From: JAJFFW01 sp038531315
Lineage (GTDB): Bacteria; Pseudomonadota; Alphaproteobacteria; Caulobacterales; Parvularculaceae
Assembly (NCBI GenBank): GCA_038531315.1
Contig: JBCBBT010000001.1
Location: forward strand, 1-64,000
Reading direction: 5' to 3'
Length of the DNA: 64,000 nt
Below the pieces are notes generated by a model. It ran no database searches. It had not been told where the DNA came from and saw only the letters and a list, made by a program, of their open reading frames with translations. This document shows, piece by piece, positions 60,939-64,000 of this stretch. Each line of letters begins with the position of its first letter. The first letter of the stretch is position 1. A program made the position numbers and the translations under genes.

Positions 60939-62465
60939 TCAGAGGCTCACTGTTTCCTCAACCGGCGCCGCTTGGAGGATTTTCTCCAGGGCGGCGCCCG
61001 TGCTCTCCATCGAGACGCGATGGTCACGCGATTGCGTTAAGAACTCCTCAAGCCGGCCGTGAAAGGCGATCGCGTCGTCCGTCTCGGCGTTTGTCCCCGG
61101 CTGATAGGCGCCGATACGGATCATCTCACGCATGTCTTCGTAAAGGCTCTCATGGCGGCGCGCCGTGGTCGCGAGTGCGGCAAAGCGCGGGTCAATTTGG
61201 GACGCCGATAGCCGCGAGACCGACTTTAAAATATTAATGGCGGGAAAACGCCCGCTTTCTGCGACGCGGCGATCAAGAACGACATGGCCGTCCAATAACG
61301 CGCGACAGGCGTCTGCGACCGGTTCATCGTGATCGTCGCCGTCAACCAGAACAGAAAAAACGCCGCTGACCGCGCCAGAGCGAGCGCCTTTGGGCGTATC
61401 GCGTCCTGGACCGGCGCGTTCGAGGATCTGGGGCAACAAAGAAAAGACCGACGGCGGATAGCCGCGCGCCGCTGCGGGCTCACCGGCGGCAAGGCCAATC
61501 TCGCGCTGGGCGGCGGCGACGCGGGTCAAAGAATCCATCAGACACAAAACATGAGGGCCCTGAATATGAGGGCGTTGTGCACCCTCGCCTTGCACGGCGT
61601 AATCGCGAAAATATTCGCAAAGCGTCATCGCCAGAAATGCCGCCTCGCGGCGCATGAGAGCGCTCTCATCGGAGGTGGCGACAACAACGACAGACCGGGC
61701 CAGACGCTCAGCGCCCAAATGATCCTCAACAAACTCGCGCACCTCGCGCCCGCGCTCGCCGATCAATGCGATCACAGCAATATCGCATTCGGTATTGCGT
61801 GCGATCATTGAGAGTAGCGATGATTTTCCAAGGCCGGCGGCCGCGAAGACGCCCAGCCGCTGACCGGCGCGGGCCGGCGTGAAAGCGTTCATCGCCGCAA
61901 CGCCAAAATCGAGCGGCGCGCCAAGCCGCGCGCGCTGCGCCGCCCGGGGCGGCCTGGCGCGGGTCGGAAACGACGCCGCGCCGCGGGGCAATGGACCAAG
62001 TCCGTCAACGGGATCGCCAAACGCATTGACGATCCGGCCGAGCCACGCCGGCGAGGGCGACACTTTTTGCTGCGCGGGACAAAAATTGACGCGCGCGCCG
62101 CGCCTGACGCCGTCCACCGCCTGAAACGGCAGCGCAAGCGCGTGTCCCGCTTCGACGCCGATCACCTCGCCGACAAGCAAACCCTTGGTCGTTTCGATTT
62201 CGATCCGCGCGCCGAGCGCCAATAATCCGAGACGATCTTCAATCGCAACGCCCGCGCTGGTCACCGCGGCGACGACGCCGGTCGCGACAAAAGGGTTGAA
62301 GTCGCGCGCCAAATCATGCGTCCGTGCGGTCAACTTGTCTTCGTATGGCAAAGCGTTTTGCTCACTGCTTGAGGAGACGTCAAATTCGTTTCTGTAAGAA
62401 TTAACGCGGAAGGCCTTAAATCGGCGTAAACTGGTAAATCGCAAAACGTCAGCCGCGCCCCGCAA
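60939..62465 (-). CDS. fliI: flagellar export ATPase FliI
   Basis: ATPase of the flagellar type III export apparatus, F1-beta like. Motifs: P-loop FAAAGLGKSS (~207-216, where GSG of many homologues is AAG), ALIGERGREVREF, Walker B LCLMDSLTRVAAAQREIGLAAGEP, YPPSVFSLLPQILERAG. Between EYFRDYAVQ and the Walker B strand there is an insertion of ~9 residues containing a 15-bp duplication. The start is unclear: the frame begins with ATG at 62465, and the first ~55 residues are not family-like; a TTG at codon 39 or 45 is possible. No other flagellar genes are in view apart from the fliJ-like one. Confidence 0.92.
   Translation of the reverse strand: MRGAADVLRFTSLRRFKAFRVNSYRNEFDVSSSSEQNALPYEDKLTARTHDLARDFNPFVATGVVAAVTSAGVAIEDRLGLLALGARIEIETTKGLLVGEVIGVEAGHALALPFQAVDGVRRGARVNFCPAQQKVSPSPAWLGRIVNAFGDPVDGLGPLPRGAASFPTRARPPRAAQRARLGAPLDFGVAAMNAFTPARAGQRLGVFAAAGLGKSSLLSMIARNTECDIAVIALIGERGREVREFVEDHLGAERLARSVVVVATSDESALMRREAAFLAMTLCEYFRDYAVQGEGAQRPHIQGPHVLCLMDSLTRVAAAQREIGLAAGEPAAARGYPPSVFSLLPQILERAGPGRDTPKGARSGAVSGVFSVLVDGDDHDEPVADACRALLDGHVVLDRRVAESGRFPAINILKSVSRLSASQIDPRFAALATTARRHESLYEDMREMIRIGAYQPGTNAETDDAIAFHGRLEEFLTQSRDHRVSMESTGAALEKILQAAPVEETVSL
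61546..61575. repeat. 15-bp direct duplication inside fliI
   Basis: AAAACATGAGGGCCC (61546) and TGAATATGAGGGCGT (61561) share 10 of 15 bases. They encode the paired GPH/RPH residues just before Walker B of FliI, within an insertion relative to other FliI proteins. Confidence 0.5.
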
Positions 62466-62700
62466 GGCGTTAACGACAAAATGGCGTTCTCAATGATTTG
62501 CAGGCGATTAGCGCCGGAGCGGATTCATCAAGTTTTCCGCGGCCTTAATCGGATGAAAGAAATGCGCGAGGCTTTAGCGCCGTTATTAACCTTTGTGAAA
62601 TGTTATCAACCTTAAGATCAGGCCATCAAAACGACAAAATGCGGCGCAGTGACGAAAAACTGAGGGGCGGCGCAAGACATGCGAATAGGAGACGGGCCTC
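62466..62700. promoter_or_regulatory. fliI-ctrA divergent promoter region
   Basis: 235 bp between divergent genes. Contains a GATTC (62522-62526), a GANTC site for CcrM-type methylation, as found in the Caulobacter ctrA promoter. TTAAC half-sites of the CtrA box type occur near 62588, but no perfect TTAA-N7-TTAA was found. Autoregulation and cell-cycle control are inferred. Confidence 0.55.
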
Positions 62701-63402
62701 ATGCGGGTACTGCTAATCGAAGATGACGGCGCCACGGCGCAGAGCATTGAATTGATGCTCAAGTCCGACGGCTTCAACGTCTATACGACCGATCTCGGCG
62801 AAGAGGGCGTCGATCTTGGCAAGGTCTATGACTACGACATTATCTTGCTTGATCTGAACCTACCTGACATGACCGGGTTTGACGTCCTCAAAACACTGCG
62901 CGTTTCGAAAGTGAATACGCCGATTTTGATCCTGACGGGCCAGGGCGACATCGAAACGAAAGTGCGCGGGCTCGGGTTCGGCGCTGACGATTATATGACC
63001 AAGCCGTTCCACAAGGACGAGCTGGTCGCGCGCATCCACGCCATTGTTCGCCGCTCGAAAGGCCACTCACAGTCGGTCATCACGACCGGCGATCTGGTGG
63101 TGAACCTTGACGCCAAAACCGTCGAGGTCGCCGGTCAGCGCGTTCACCTCACCGGCAAAGAATACCAGATGCTGGAACTGCTCTCGTTGCGCAAAGGCAC
63201 GACGCTCACAAAAGAGATGTTTCTGAACCATCTTTACGGCGGCATGGACGAGCCGGAACTGAAAATCATCGACGTTTTCATCTGCAAGCTGCGCAAGAAG
63301 CTCGCGGCCGCAACATCGAACGAACACTACATCGAGACCGTCTGGGGACGCGGCTATGTGCTGCGCGACCCCGCCGAAGAAAAGGCCGCGTCCGTCGCCT
63401 GA
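62701..63402 (+). CDS. ctrA: cell-cycle response regulator CtrA
   Basis: OmpR-type response regulator. Receiver domain with acidic pocket IEDD, phosphorylated Asp51 in LLDLNLPDMTGFD and Lys in MTKPFHKDEL. Winged-helix DNA-binding domain YQMLELLSLRKGTTLTKEM ... IIDVFICKLRKKL ... GRGYVLRDP, near identical to alphaproteobacterial CtrA. It ends in VA; the usual C-terminal Ala-Ala degradation tag is here Val-Ala. 233 residues. A strong terminator follows. Confidence 0.96.
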   Translation: MRVLLIEDDGATAQSIELMLKSDGFNVYTTDLGEEGVDLGKVYDYDIILLDLNLPDMTGFDVLKTLRVSKVNTPILILTGQGDIETKVRGLGFGADDYMTKPFHKDELVARIHAIVRRSKGHSQSVITTGDLVVNLDAKTVEVAGQRVHLTGKEYQMLELLSLRKGTTLTKEMFLNHLYGGMDEPELKIIDVFICKLRKKLAAATSNEHYIETVWGRGYVLRDPAEEKAASVA

Positions 63403-63459
63403 ACCGGCCCGGCTCTTGCAGCCGATCCGGCAAACGTACACCACTTGCACACTCAAAAA

Positions 63460-63492
63460 GGGCGTCTTTCCTCGGAAAGGCGCTCTTTTTTG
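63460..63492 (+). terminator. intrinsic terminator of ctrA
   Basis: A 12-bp stem (GGGCGTCTTTCC with GGAAAGGCGCTC, two wobble pairs) with a short loop, followed by TTTTTT, 57 bp after the ctrA stop. Confidence 0.9.
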
Positions 63493-63683
63493 TGATCTGC
63501 AGCGGCTCGAATTCGGGCTTTCGACGGCCTATAATCGCAAACAGCGGCGGCGAACCCGGCCGATTTTGGGCGGGTTATCCTTTGTTGGCGCGCTTGCGAC
63601 AAATCTCGCTTTGAGACGTCTTTAATCCGACGGATTTAAGCTTTCGTACCGTTTCAATAACAAACAATATAAAGGCCGGTCCT

Positions 63684-64000
63684 ATGAGACCCCTGATTTT
63701 GGGCTTACTTTGCGGCGCAGTCGCTGGCGCGACCGCTACAGCGACTATCACGATGTGGCGCTCGGGCGACGACACGCCCGGTCAGGCTGCGACCCAACAG
63801 GCCCGTCCGGGCGGCGCGGCTGCGGGGCGCCCAAATCCGGGACGGCGGGGCGGCGGACGCGGTTATGCGCCCGCTGTCGAAATGGCGACCGCCGAAGAAG
63901 CGGCCATCAAAAAAGTCATCTCCGTGATCGGCGAGGCCCGCGCGCTCCGCAGCGTCGCGATTACGTCCGAAGTCACCGGCCTTGTCGAACAGGTCGCCAT
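63684..64000 (+). CDS. RND efflux membrane fusion protein (3' partial)
   Basis: N-terminal 105 residues of a periplasmic adaptor of the HlyD/AcrA family, cut by the window end. An N-terminal hydrophobic segment (LILGLLCGAVAGATATATI), a Gly/Arg/Pro-rich linker (residues ~38-62), then VEMATAEEAAIKKVISVIGEARALRSVAITSEVTGLVEQVA, the first beta-barrel/lipoyl strand with the conserved G-V-E-V core. Start ATG at 63684 with AAAGG upstream. A transporter gene should follow outside the window. Confidence 0.8.
   Translation, partial: MRPLILGLLCGAVAGATATATITMWRSGDDTPGQAATQQARPGGAAAGRPNPGRRGGGRGYAPAVEMATAEEAAIKKVISVIGEARALRSVAITSEVTGLVEQVA

Noticed and set aside
62588..62620. Full CtrA box TTAA-N7-TTAA
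   Set aside because: Only half-sites occur; spacing between TTAA words does not fit.

Overview
The window is high-GC, densely packed chromosomal DNA from an alphaproteobacterium able to make bacteriochlorophyll a. The left ~20 kb is part of a photosynthesis gene cluster. The right ~30 kb is the division and cell wall (dcw) cluster, followed by fliI/fliJ-like genes and the CtrA regulator typical of Caulobacter-like and related alphaproteobacteria. The genus cannot be fixed from sequence reading alone. No transposase, integrase, phage gene or CRISPR array was seen.

Positions 1-20300 hold photosynthesis genes. The 3' part of puhE and hemA run on the + strand. They converge on a classical superoperon on the - strand, crtE-crtF-bchC-bchX-bchY-bchZ-pufQ-pufB-pufA-pufL-pufM, which ends in an intrinsic terminator; the 8-vinyl reductase gene bciA follows it. 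crtD-crtC diverge from crtE across a promoter region with PpsR/CrtJ-type sites, and a second tandem pair of such sites lies upstream of bchC. bchI-bchD-bchO (Mg-chelatase and accessory hydrolase) run on the - strand. Next comes a lipid-anchored c-type cytochrome with a long repetitive helical tether. Because neither pufC nor pufX follows pufM, this cytochrome is a candidate electron donor to the reaction centre. crtB, crtI and the other bch and puh genes are not in the window.

Positions 20300-34300 are a mixed region: a tRNA with a CAU anticodon, a SIMPL-domain protein, an M28 peptidase, a DUF2306 membrane protein divergent from a membrane-bound AraC-type regulator, panD, an unrecognised acidic secreted protein, a YegP-like protein, a UvrD/PcrA helicase, prmA and aminopeptidase P.

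Positions 34300-60200 are one long - strand block, in transcription order mraZ-rsmH-ftsL-ftsI-murE-murF-mraY-murD-ftsW-murG-murC-murB-ddl-ftsQ-ftsA-ftsZ-lpxC-bamD-recN-ligA. Many neighbours overlap by a few bases. MraZ-type repeats lie upstream of mraZ. Then come fliJ-like and fliI (-), ctrA (+), and the start of an RND-type membrane fusion protein (+) cut by the window edge.

The most unusual window-wide signal is a set of short degenerate tandem repeats, 3-5 copies of 9-15 bp, at many unrelated loci. Inside genes (crtD, bchD, lpxC, the araC-type regulator, probably fliI) the period is always 12 or 15 bp and the frame is kept. Outside genes it is 10, 13 or 14 bp. This looks like frequent local duplication filtered by reading frame. 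Other points are a KTG-to-KTA change in FtsI, a possibly leaderless bchC transcript, and a strong inverted repeat in front of the AraC-type regulator.
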